A DNA stretch of 64,000 bases from Spirodela intermedia (lineage: Eukaryota > Streptophyta > Magnoliopsida > Alismatales > Araceae): positions 3,762,892 to 3,826,891 of the forward strand of contig LR746265.1 in assembly GCA_902729315.2 (NCBI GenBank), in the 5' to 3' direction. Position 1 is the stretch's first letter. Every line of letters starts with the position of its first letter. Shown in pieces: positions 48,980 through 61,156 of this stretch. The notes under the pieces are model-generated. The model was not told where the DNA came from. It saw only the letters and a list, made by a program, of their open reading frames with translations, and did not search any database. The position numbers and the translations under genes were made by a program.

Positions 48980-51900
48980 TCAGTACGAGCTCGCCCAAGG
49001 CGCCTTCATCAGCTTCTCCGGCGACCGGCCGGCGATCTCCTCGCCTTCTTCGAAGATGCTTACTTCCTCCTCGGTGCTCTCGAACCTGGTGCAAGTGTTG
49101 GACCCGACCGTCTTTCCCTCGGGGACCGCCTCCGGTCGCCCCCCCAACGTCTTCGCAATCAACATTCTCAGGAGGTTCATCACTTGCACGGCATGGATCA
49201 ATGCAGTCAAAGGATCGGCCATCTGCCAAGGAAGCCGAACAGTCCATTGTCAGCGCCCGAATATGGGAAAATAATCCTCTCTGAAGCAAAATCAACTGTC
49301 CTGACCTTAGTCAGGTTAGGAGCAAAAACCATCGCTATGTTTCTGGCGTTCATCTTGTTGTAGTGCTCGTACTGCACCACATCCGCCATGAGGTTGATGG
49401 CCCAGTAGAGCAATGCCGCTTCCGTTGGTGGCAGCATGCCGACCAGTTGGGAACACTCTTCCTCCGTGTTGCAGTGCATCACCTGATCCGGAGTGATGGA
49501 GTCGAGGACCCCGGAGGGGAGCTCTCTAAACCATGCCTACAGAAGAGGAAAGAAAACCTTATTCAAGAGAAAACGCAAACATATACGGGAGGACGAGATT
49601 CGATCGAAAACGACTTTCAGTATCTCAAGAAAGATAACGGTTCTCTTCCAAAACCAGTGGAGACAAATGCGCAGAAAATAGCCTTGCTATTGGCAATTCA
49701 AGTTTCCCCAAAGTCCTCTTATGCCAACTGATAAATAAGACGATTCCCAGATTTCAAAATTCTGAAAACGTCCCATAGAATCAATCACTCAAGAGAACCC
49801 TACCAAACCGAAAAAATCTCCACAAAATGGAGAAACTCATCCCTCCCACAGAACAAATGCCTATTTTTCCAAAGAAAGATAATTCTGCTACAAGTGCTCC
49901 CCAACGAGATGAAAGCTTCCATTGAAATACCTTTATTAAACTTGCCAGACAGTGCAAGTCAACGTCTGGTGGAACAACGCCCTTGTTCAGCTGATCTCGA
50001 ACATAGACCTCTTGCCCATTTTCCGCGTTGACCCTGAAAACCCCTTCTGCCTTCAGGCACGATTAACATAAACCGACCATCAGTATAACACTCTTTGGCG
50101 TCCGCATGGGGTTCTACTAAGCAACGAAGTATACACGTACATGGAGGCCTCCCTTGGAATATAGGTGCTGCTGCATCAGGAGTAGAATAGTCGGCACACT
50201 GTTGCCCCTGTTGTCAAATGAACATTGCATGGACTTCGCAGAAACTCCAAACACACTTGCACTACAAAATTGTGATTTGACTAGTCAGCCAGACTCGGTT
50301 GAACGAGGATATTACAGCTTACAAGAGGAATCCGGAAATAAACTGGAAATTGAGATTTATTTTTAATTCCAGTGAGAGAAGAACCCAAATAGAATGGAGC
50401 ATTTATTCATGGAAGAATGTGATAAGAGCATTTAAGTCGAAAATGAATAAAATAAAATAAAATATGAGATACAAGCCGAAAGGGCAAGATATCATATCAT
50501 GTATATAATGAAATTGCCGTAAAAAAATTACCAGAAATTGTGCCACTCGGAACCTTCACTTTGAAGATAATTTAACTTCCCTTGCGTATGAAAAAAAGGC
50601 TTAAACGTATTTCCTTCCCCCTTGACATCTCTTTCCTCTTCCTTCAGCTTCTAATTTTTAATACATTTACTGGTTGACTCTGCAACTATTCTACATCTGC
50701 TATCTTACTCTATTCGAGCAGAAAATCATCATTCACATCAATTTTTCGAGTTTAAACCAAAGACCAAGTCAGTTAAGGCCCCATTAGTGATATAAAAAAA
50801 GAAACAGTGAAGATAATCAGACATTCTGGAAGATATAACCACAATAGAACAGTACATTTTTAAAAAAAAAATGTCCTCGGGAAACACGGAGAGTATATCA
50901 AAATAAGAGAGTCAGCTGATCAAAGAGGAAATGAAGAGGAAGAGCTGGGTGAATGTCTTTCCTTCTTGAATGCGCCATAAAAAAACAGAGGTTAAAGACC
51001 TTGACTTAGATGGCCCAGTCAGAAGTCATCACATCAACACAAATGATAAACGTATCAGCAGACTTCAAGAAACTAATGCTAAGCGCGCATTTCAAACCCT
51101 GGCATTATTTGTGGTGGCCTGCTGGTTTGCTCAGCCAGATAATGAGCCTCAAAGTTAATGCCTTATTTCCTTGATGCAAGATCTTTCAGCCTATTTCATC
51201 GGGAGCACTGCCACTTTTTGTACATCAATCTCGAACCTTAAAACCATTTAGACCGAAGGAAGAGCTTATCTATGTTGGACAGATCCCCCACAAACGACAA
51301 GAAACTCAGGTAGAAAATATTCAAGATTCAGAGCATTCCTCGGAGACGATTGAAAGTCAAAGATGAAGAGAAATAGGTGGCGTAAGCAACAGTAGTTGAT
51401 GTAAGATACGAGCGGAAGACGGCAGACCAACGTCGAAGAAGAGAGAGCACGCTACAGTGATACTAATCTTCTCCATTTCCAACGAAAGCCCAAGATTTAG
51501 CATGATGCCTGGGGAACCTCTCTGGATGCCGGAACCGGGACGCGAAGATCACATAGAAGAAAGATAAGACAGGAGGAAAGAAGACGAAGAACAAGAACAT
51601 ACGGGGAAAGTAGTTGACCTGGCGCTGGGTGCCCTGATGGAAACGTCGTGCTCCAACTCCGCAGGCAACCCGAGGAACCCTTGGAACCGATCGAACGTCA
51701 CGTGGGCGACGTGCTGCACATCCGTCGGCCACCCAATGTTCGCCGGGGGGTAAACGTCCTCCCGGGGATCGACACTGCAGGTGACGAGAGACTTTCTCAG
51801 CGCGGCGACGACGAGTGTCAAGACGGGAAACTGCTGCCGCCGACGCCGCGGCGACCGTTGTGGCTGCTCATATTGGCGGCCGCTCCACGCCCTCCATCCC

Positions 51901-51998
51901 TCCGGTTCCTCCAGGATCACCTTCCCGTCTAAACCGCCCTCATCGCTCTCTTCCCCTTCCCCATCGTCTTCTTGCTCATGGAGCTCGAACTTCGTCAT
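48980..51998 (-). CDS. CRIB-domain Rho-GTPase-activating protein (RopGAP), about 364 aa
   Basis: This encodes a plant RopGAP, which switches off ROP (Rho of plants) GTPases at the plasma membrane. Exons on the minus strand: 51998-51619, 50261-50141, 50050-49931, 49536-49306 and 49222-48980, with consistent phases. The start MTKFELHEQEDDGEGEESDE is acidic. The CRIB motif IGWPTDVQHVAHVTFDRF lies at about residues 87-109. The RhoGAP domain follows: VFGVSAKSMQCSFDNRGNSV, TILLLMQQHLYSKGG, AEGVFRVNAENGQE (arginine finger, about residue 173), AWFRELPSGVLDS, YWAINLMADVV, MNARNIAMVFAPNLT and the final MADPLTALIHAVQVM helix. The C-terminal tail is short (ends about 60 residues after the domain), which makes it shorter than many RopGAPs (about 450 aa). 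All core motifs are intact. Confidence 0.93.
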
Positions 51999-53375
51999 GG
52001 TCTCCGGCAGGCAAAACAAAGGCAAGAATTTGGAACCAAAGAGAAGCAATCTACAGCAACAACGAACACCCGAGAAGGGAAGCCAGCAGGGGAGAGGACG
52101 GGCACCTTCCTTTCTTCCGTGTCTATTAAATAAAATAGCCGGAAATCCCTGCAGACCCAGTTGCGCGTCTTAGACTATTTATCCAAACACGGCATCAGGG
52201 GGTGTAGAAATAATCGCTGCACGCGCCGGACTCTGCTGCCGTGGCGGCCAACAGAGACCGCTCGGGCGGCGGCGTACTTGCCGGGGAGTGCCGCTCAAGA
52301 CCGGGGCTCCCGCTCTGTCCCTTTCCTCCCTCAAGCCGTCCTCTCGTCACGGGCAGCCGGCAGTAGTCCTTTTGCGGCGGACTCTTCCTGTCATTCAGCG
52401 CCATGGCACCTGGGGACGGCCGCTGAAGAGCCTTTTGGGACCAGATCGTGGGAGCTTTCCGAGAGAGCACGCACAACGAAGTTGGATCGGGAGGACCCTC
52501 CCGGCATGTGATGATGACAGAACTGAGACGGGTGCCCCCTGGGAATCGGTCTGCTCTGCTTGGATGGAGACGTGCACGTGGAAGATCACAGAAAGATGGT
52601 CTCCGTATATATTCGGAGGCTCCGGGTCCGCTGGTGATTTCATGCTCCTTTCCGGGAGGCCCACGGCCGGACAGGGGAGGTGGATAAAGGGACGATTTTT
52701 CTCGGTCGCCTTGCCCTGAGACGGCGGGCAACGGCGAGCTACGACCCGGCCATTATTGCTTGCGGGGGATGTCAGGGAACTCAATCCAGCACTGATGGTG
52801 GATGGATGGGACGAATAGTGGAGAACCCCACCACCAGCACCGCCACCAAGAGGAGAGGATCCTGTTAGTATTCATTTATGGGTATTTATTAGCGGCATAA
52901 TCATGCATGGAAGAAAATCAATCTGTCTGTGTTCTTCAAGAGATGTTGAAGAAAACCTGCAAGCTGCACGTATGACGCTTCAATTTTACGACGAAAAGAC
53001 CCTACAAATCCGATTTATTGACAACAATGGGCGTGAAAGTATTCTGCAGAAATTCGCCATCCGTCGAATGAGGATGGAATATTTGGGCCTGCTATATATG
53101 GAAAAGAGGGAGTTTGACCATCGTCGAAGGAATCTCCGAGATGGGTTCTCCATGCTCTTCACAGATCTAAAGTCACTCAGAATTTGATCCAAAAAGCTCA
53201 CAAAAAATATGGGAATGAACCATCAGGGCTGCTCTTACGGCAGACAGGAGTACTCGGGAACTAAATCTTATTTCCAAACGAAAAATACTGAAAATTATCC
53301 ACATTCTTGAGCATCATTCTAAACATAGTTGGGACGATTTCTTTTAGCTGAAAGAACAATACAGTGGGTGACGCC
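51999..53375. other. Intergenic region between RopGAP promoter and UFD1 3' end
   Basis: 51999-52900 is GC-rich and upstream of the RopGAP start. 52900-53375 contains a 94-codon plus-strand frame (52903-53187) with no recognised domain; I do not call it a gene. Confidence 0.45.
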
Positions 53376-56300
53376 TCAACCTCTCAGGGAATACTTCTTC
53401 CCGGTGAAAGCCTGGAATTTCGGTTCTTCTTTCTTCGCAGGCTCTTCCTTCTCTTTTGCTGCATCCTGAAATTGGAGAAAATAAAGCAAAAAAAAAGAAG
53501 GTAAATCTAGTTTGTGTATCCAGAAGCCTGCTAATTTCTTATCGAGGAAAAGATCCCCACGAGCTTCATCAATATTGAGGTGATCAGCCAGAAGAGAGAA
53601 AAGGGCAAACAATTAAATATCCATATACAGAACTTCACAGATTCTACCTTCTGTTTGTCTGTTGGTGTTGGATTTGAACCGAACACAAGCTTTCCTGCTG
53701 GTTTATGTGAACTAGTTTCAGATGTGGAGCCAGTTGAATGTTTCCTGCTGATGGCTTCTATGGGTCGGTCGTCCTTTGTTGTGGATGAAGCAATCGACGG
53801 TGGCTGATGCTGCGGCTGCTTTCCATCCAACCGTCTTCCAGTGCCAGTAAAGGGGTTGAATTTTGCTTCAGGTTCCACGACATCCTCTTGGGCTGAAAAA
53901 AAGAGATGACTTATGAATTTTGGTGGGAACTAGATTTGGCGTATGCCAAAAAAAAAAGAATGAAAAAAAATTCTCCAAAGACAATGAAGATTATCACGAA
54001 GATATTCAGAAAATCTAGATTCATTTAGGCGATGCATTTCTATACTCTCCTAAAACACTTCTAGACTGGGAACATGGCAATGTAAATTCAAGATCAAGAA
54101 TGATAATGCTTTCTGAACAATCAAGAACAGAACCCTGGATTGACAGATATGTATGCTATACGAACTGGGGAAAGAATCAGTGGGACTTGTCCTCATAGTT
54201 GAGGGAATTCTAAATCAGGGCGAAAAGAGGATGAAAGGCACCCCCGAATTTAGGGAAACAGGAGCATCCTACAGGATGGGATAAAGGCAACTGTTCTCAA
54301 AATTGGGGGCGAAAACATTGGATCGTTGATCAAGGTCGGAACTTAGGTCACACCATATTTATAATTGGGAAGCCAATAACATGATGCAACAACCATCAAG
54401 AGACGGAAATGGATCCTGCTCCACAATCCACTATATAATCGATCATATTCGTATTTAACATGCCAAATGCCAAACACATCTTCAGTACCACAACAGAGTC
54501 CTGTTAAGTCACACCGTTCCCCTTCATAATCCACACAAAAATAATGCCTACATCTCTGTCATGTCATGGGCACCTTGATGCCACGGTGTGCCTTCGTTGA
54601 AAACACTAGCCAAAAGAAAGGGAAACAAAGATTATCATACAACATGGTAAACATTTCTCTCTCCATCATCATATCATGCTCAAGATACTCAGTGCTGCAT
54701 ACTGCTGAATTGTTAAAACCATTCAGACAACCATAGATAAATGAAACAAACAAGTGGAGAGTCCAGCTTGTAGCCAAATCAACTTCGGTGAGGCTCGACT
54801 CCAGCTTGTTTGACTGAGTGAGAGAGACAAGTGAACAAAACACACCCAACTAGGTTCATTCCCCGTCTTATTTAATTTATATCCGCCTCTGTCAGGGTTA
54901 GAGAGAGGTCAGGGAATTCACAAGAAGAAAAGGAATTAGACTATTTCAACATTCCTACCGATTCAAGTAAACAAAGGAAAGAATGTGAGAAAATTGAACT
55001 TATTAATAATTCATTCTCTGAAAAGTTGTAGTAATATCGGCAACATAAACCCGAAAATATTCAACTAAAACGGAGCATTAGATACAAAGGGAAAAACTGA
55101 AAGTCAAACCTTCAGCATGTGCCTTGCTTAATGGAGCAGAAACTGCAGGTTTTTCTGGTTCTTTATAATCCAGTGGTGGTGCAAAGTCGACCTCACAGTC
55201 CGTCTCAATGATACTTATGGCAGAAGCCGGTTTTGTTTCCACAATATCTATGTAGTATTTCTTATTGTTGTATGCCACCATGATACTATCCCCCGTTGTT
55301 AAGCATGAGAAGCTCCTCAAAGCTGTCTCCAAGCTGTAAAAAATGGACATTTAGTCTTTAGTAAGAATTATAGAGAAAGATAAAAAAAATAAAAAATATA
55401 ATGACAATTGTGTAAAATAAGGTTGAGCTTCTATCAACATCTGAGAAGAACACTCACATGGCTTTTGGGTTTGATATATCTAAGAAGTCTTTGGTGTGCG
55501 GCTGTAATTTGACATAGGAACCCTTTGGAAGGGTCACATTTTTCACTTTAACAGTATCTCCTTCTTGTAAAAGCATGTTCTCCATCATCTAGAAAGATCC
55601 AACCAATAGAGAGACTCATTGGATAATCACATAGAATGACATAGATGACAATAAAGACAATCAACTGTCCCTCAGGGATGCGTACCCAATATGGCATGTA
55701 GATCATTCCCTCTTCAGCAATAAATTCCAGCACACCACAGTGAGAAATCCTCTCAGCTGCAGAATTGCGTAGCTCAAATAGCATAGGATAATCAATGTGC
55801 AAAGTTGCTGCACGAGAAAAGTTGTTAAGATACATTAGGATCTGATAAAGGGTATTTTAAAAATTAGAAGTACAAATGATTATTTGCAATGCTTGCATGA
55901 AGGGATGTGACAAATGGCACCATCGCAAGTAGGATCCTTAAGATACATAAGATTGCGAACTGAACTCGGAATTTTAAATAAAGATTTCTGTTTTCAAAAT
56001 AATCAGCAATCCACTTCATGAAAACGAATTTTGGCTTTTTCAAACATTTAAATAAATACAAAACGTTAAAACCATGAAAATACAAAGAAAAATGAAACAA
56101 TAAGTCTAACACGTCATCGCCATTCATCCTATGCCCTGAATTGTCATTATTTTCACACTGGCATAGTTGTTTTGACATTCTTCCCGAAAAATTCCAACGA
56201 AGTTTAAAACTATCAGATAGTCGTCATATCCAATGGACATAATTAACTATAAATGGCTTTATTCCAACACAAAGCATGCAATTATTTTAAAAATGGCATA

Positions 56301-56858
56301 TCCATCATCACGCATCAAGTAAAAATTTGGCCCGGAAAACAAAAATAGAACCCCTTACCAAGACGATCAAGAGCAGAAGGTGGCATTATAACTGAAACAA
56401 AGCCCATTAAAAGTATAAGCATCATCTCATATGAACGACAACAGAAACTAAACTTCCAGAAATAGTATTAACAGATGTAGTGAATAGGACGGCGTACTTT
56501 TATCACCACTTTCCAGATGCGGCTGCAAAATAAAAGAGAAACCAAATAGTAAAACAATAAAAAAATATATAATCTCCTACATGTTTAATGGATACGATTC
56601 TAAATGGTGAATGCAGGAAGAGGCCCTCCCTCTTATAAGTAGTTTAACGGAAGTCCCAAGGATAACTTGTTTTCCATCAGGATAAAATGCATGAGAAAAA
56701 CATGCATCAGACATGAAGAACTACATATTTATGGTCTAACCCACAAAATAAAAAGAAATGATAGTTCGTAAGGTTTTTACCTTATCAATAAAAGATACAG
56801 GATAACATACGTATGTCTGTTCAAATGTATGCCCGTGATAGCCATATCCTTGGAAAAA
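53376..56858 (-). CDS. UFD1: UFD1, CDC48 adaptor for ubiquitinated substrates (about 316 aa)
   Basis: UFD1 forms a heterodimer with NPL4 that guides the AAA ATPase CDC48 to ubiquitinated proteins in ER-associated and nuclear degradation. Eight coding exons on the minus strand: 56858-56781, 56522-56498, 56391-56359, 55807-55686, 55588-55458, 55333-55110, 53892-53648 and 53465-53376; phases all agree. The sequence starts [16 protein letters not shown], then [115 protein letters not shown] and the C-terminal [13 protein letters not shown]. These make up the double-psi beta-barrel domain and the NPL4/CDC48-binding tail. The initiating methionine must lie in an exon further upstream, since the first visible exon begins exactly at the second residue of the usual MFF start. 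Two exons are only 25 and 33 bases. Confidence 0.95.
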
Positions 56859-58310
56859 CTGAAAAAATCAAAATTGTATGCATATCAAAACTTGCACGAA
56901 CTGATAATTAATAATGCAATCATCAATAATCATATGCATTGTGTGATCAAGTGATTGACTGATCATTTCCCAGAGGGTTCAATTTAAACCAGCTAATTCC
57001 TTTATTTTACACTTCTTATTTGGATTTCATAACTGAAATTAATTATCAGCAAGCAGTTGGATCTCATCTTTCTTCATAGATTTTTCATCAAAATGTTAGT
57101 TTCTGCAATATTTATCAATACTAGGGCCTTTCAGTCAGCGATCAGAATATTTTACCGACCTCCAGAACAAAACTTATAAACAAACTCATCTGGAATCTGG
57201 AGTAGTCCAGCAGAACAATTAGATGAATGGTATTTAGCCAACTTTCTTCGGCAGTCTCTTCAGTTTGTCTAACTTGAGAAAAATGTGGCTAACCACTATC
57301 CTCACTTAAGCAATAGTCACCGTCAGTAGTTTTACCATGTTAACATGCGATTAAAAGCGTGCAGTCCTTGTTGACGGAAATTAAATATATGACAATTAAT
57401 CATTAATACTCGATTCTTGCTGGTCATGACGACAGAATGGGAAAAAGTACATAAATAACATAAACCGCCCAAAATTGTCTAGAAGAAGCTGAACGAACTG
57501 GAAGGCCAAAATTGGTTAAGAATTACTTTTCACATCTGAAAATTTATTTTACTGTTTATTCATAAGAAGAGGTGTGACACCTCTCGCTGCTACCACCGCT
57601 CAGGCAGCCCAGCCCGTAGTTCTCCCAACGCTTGGCACCTGCATCAGGGTCTGCTGCATTGGGGGTCTAGTAGTCCATGAGGGCGTCAGCCAACACCATG
57701 CACGTGACAGGAGGAGCTAAGGCAAGGAAAAGTCCCAGATCTCGAAGAGTGCATGCAGTGAGTAGGGGATCCCAACTACAACAGTAATGGGGTATCCAAT
57801 GGGGTATTTCGAAAACGAATCCTAAATTGATATCACCATGTTGTTATTGAATACAGATGATCTCAATCACTTTTCTCGATAATAATCCAGAAACAAGCAG
57901 ATTTTACGGATAAACAAGAGACAGAACCACAGTTTTGACGGCCAAAATTGGTAAATATACAAGATAAAAAAAATCAGTAAATTACAGTACATAATTTGGG
58001 AATAATATTCTTCATGGTTGTGAAATATTCATCTCTTAATGCTTACACAGATTATAGGTGCCAGTAATTTACCCGCATACTTCAGAAAAAATTTCAACAA
58101 AAGTTCTGATAAAGTGGCGCGCATTAAAAAAATAAAAAATGTAAATTCGAGACCCAGTTGTACACAAAGTAATTCAAAATGCGAAAGAGAATTACAGTCG
58201 AAGGTCTAGGAAAAACACAAAAAACGTTTACTGATGAAAAATAAATTTTAGAGGCTAGTTACATGAAAAAACATATCTGAATTAATTTTACATACAAATA
58301 CATCACATAC

Positions 58311-58313
58311 CAT
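58311..58313 (-). other. Candidate UFD1 start codon at an exon end
   Basis: The minus strand reads AAAAAATG immediately followed by the consensus donor GTATGT. Splicing this ATG to the exon at 56858 gives [10 protein letters not shown], the typical UFD1 start. It is the best match of two candidates but rests on one ATG and a donor. Confidence 0.45.
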
Positions 58314-59413
58314 TTTTTAGGGGCTCTTCAATGAATCAGGTAGGCCCTTTAAATCACCTAAACAAGCCACAGACCACAATGAATAAATAAAATGTCAAGA
58401 AACATATGAAAAGAACGTTCTCCTAGTTTTAAGCTCCACTAACATGCGAAACCTTTTCTATATTACTATGTACACTGAACAGCATTGTTGAGAAACATTC
58501 AGCAAAAGTTAGAGTACAAAAAAGGCTGCAAGATGTGCAATGAATGTTTTCAAAAAGACGACTCATATCCCAAGATAAAAGAGCATCTGTCAAAATATGG
58601 AAACTAAAAGTGCCCTCTAAATTCATCGTTGACTTCATGAGATAGGTGTGAAGAAAAACTCCTCTATGAACCCCCCCGTCGGATGTGCTAAATATTCATA
58701 TGCCACTTGTGTGAATGTTTCCCATTAGAAGTCAGAAAGCAGATTTCTCTGGATACATGTATGTTAGAACCAAAAGACTGATGCAATTAGATAGAAAAAG
58801 AGCAAGCAATGGCTAGTAAACCTCACATCCAAGAAACATAGTAGTAAGTATCTACTTCTTCCTCTTCCATGTCCTTCTTTACGTAGTTTTCCCCACATTG
58901 AGCTTTATCATTCATATAGCAGGCATAGACCGTGTGCAACGAATGTGCTGGTCTTATGAACTAGCACAGGTCGGACATAGGAATGCAACAAATGATAAAT
59001 GTGTATCGCGTAGCATGCCATAGAGAAATTCATAGAATTAAAAAAAATTCTTTGTAGTGGCAAATTTGTGATGTTTATGAACTAAACAGATGATCCACAA
59101 GAAACGAAAGAGAATCCAATCAGAAACCAAGAAATGGGGTCCACATGGTTATTAAGTTTCATCATCTAAATGGACACATCTGTCAGGACTCAATCAACAG
59201 TTAATGAGGCCCTAAAGATCCATAGGAATTAGTGTCCTTAAATTTTTTAGTATCGTGTATGCTGATGCATCGTCCTCCAGTATCTTATGGTTTCTGTTCT
59301 TCCTTTTTAATGCCATGATTCCAAAGCAGAGGAAATGTCTTGATTAACCCACTTCCTTTGTTGATACTGATGACACATAAATATGTAACAATAAAAAATA
59401 AAAACCTGCTTAC

Positions 59414-59455
59414 ATATTTCAAAGAAATTCCTGAACCCCCAGGGAGATCAGCCAT
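59414..59455 (-). other. Alternative UFD1 first coding exon
   Basis: The minus strand encodes MADLPGGSGISLKY followed by donor GTAAGC, and a TTAG acceptor lies about 10 bases before the ATG. Splicing in phase 0 to 56858 would extend UFD1 by 13 residues relative to the MFF start. It could instead be unrelated sequence. Confidence 0.3.
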
Positions 59456-60036
59456 TTTCTGCTTTCTAAGCATATGAATTGAAGGACAATGATTTTCATG
59501 TCATATTGTATGCAGGGGGAGGATGTCAAAGACAAAGATCGCCATGTATATAATTAAGACAACATTATATTCTCTAAATATAGAGTTCGAGCATATGAAA
59601 TCATAATTTTTAATGGACGAGGAAACAGTTGTTTTAAGAAGAATCTAGGTGTAGCTACTAATGCGACAGGGAGGTCATACACTAGGCGTCCTGAGCTTGG
59701 TCACATGCAGGAACATTCCGAAAATCTTGGATATTTGTGCATTAAAAGAGGGTATTTGGAGTCTGCACCATATACTATTTGGCTGGGCGGGAGCGGCGTG
59801 AATCCTTGGAGAAGTATGTTTGTAGAGTTGCAAGGTCCTAGTTTTAACTAGTAAACAGTAAAACACTTGAAGAAGATTAAAGTAAAAAATAGGTGGATGA
59901 GAATGTTAAACAACGAATTGCACAGAATTTGGTCACAGATAGCAGCATTTCCGATACTTGGATATCTACCTATTACAAGAGGTTATTTCGGTGTCAAGAC
60001 CATCTACCATAGTCAATGTGTCTATTTTTTCTTTTC

Positions 60037-60066
60037 TGGGGGGGAGGGGGGAGGGGCGTAAGGGGG
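60037..60066 (+). other. G-run tract with G-quadruplex potential
   Basis: The plus strand carries four G-runs of 7, 6, 4 and 5 with short loops (GGGGGGGAGGGGGGAGGGGC then GTAAGGGGG). It lies within the proposed 5' intron region of UFD1 and would be C-rich on the coding strand. Confidence 0.7.
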
Positions 60067-60961
60067 TTAGATGAGATATGTTAGATGACAACTGTTTATG
60101 GAAAAGAATGTCTGCAACGTTGCAATGGCCCAGACTCAATCAGTAAACATCAAATATGGTATGCTTAGAATTATTAATAGTGTCAACAACAGCATCAGGT
60201 TAGCAAACTATCCACCATTGATCATAGCGTCTAATCTATTACGGCTACAGAATAAAATTCGAAGTTGGGCAGTACTGTGAATGGGAGAAATAATTGGAGA
60301 ACATTAATAAGTTTTGACTACTAGGATCTTCTGCTTCATACTACTAAACTTTGACAGCAACTGACCCCGAGAGGCCTTATAAAAAATTGAAATAACAAGG
60401 ACGATGTGAGAGTATATCTTAATACTTTGCCATCCAACCGAGTTTATTGCGTATATTTGAAAATTGGTATCCCTATTTCCTTAAAACATACAGCGACTTT
60501 CCTCATCTCTGGAAGATTGACGTCTGGCATATATTTTTTTGTTGAAGTACATCGAATTCGACACTAAGGAAATTGTTAGGGGATAAATAGTTACGATGGC
60601 CCAGAGAAGATCCCTCTAACCATAGATTGGGAAGCTGAGTTTAAATGTTGAATAAAGACCATTTTAAAATCCGTCAGTGGTGATGAGAGGACGAAACATT
60701 CACAACACTCGCGTCTAACAAACGCCATTAACAAGAAATAACCTGAACCGAAAAGATCACGGACGAGCTGAAAGACGTACCAATAATCTCGGAATAAACC
60801 ACTGACGGCTTTTAGATAAAAAAAACTCCGTCGCTATAACATAAAATGTGACGTGAGACTGGGGACGTAGAAGAAGAAACGTACTCATCGAGGGGAGAGA
60901 GACAAAGAGAGGGAAGCCGAAGATTGAAAGAGGACCAAACAGAGACCAGGTACCACTAACC

Positions 60962-61156
60962 TCAGGCGAGACTCGCCGCCGGGGGAAAGCAAGAATATGT
61001 GCGACCTCGAGGTGATCCTACAAAACCCGGACGCGGCAGCGGGAAGCGATCACAAGGCCGGTTAATCTCTGTTTCTCCTTGACGATGCTCCAACTGGTAC
61101 TTGGCGTGGGAAGCACGAAGATAGACGGCAGTGAAGTCTAGCGCCATCCTAAACAC
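60962..61156 (-). other. Possible non-coding first exon of UFD1
   Basis: The minus strand has a 64-codon open frame with Met at 61156 that ends near a donor-like GAG|GTTAGT at about 60961. No similarity to any protein was seen. Placed upstream of UFD1 with AT-rich intron-like sequence between, it could be a 5' leader exon with a short upstream ORF. Confidence 0.3.

Noticed and set aside
52903-53187. 94-codon plus-strand frame downstream of UFD1
   Set aside because: No family signature, promoter or splice context; an open frame of this length is expected by chance.
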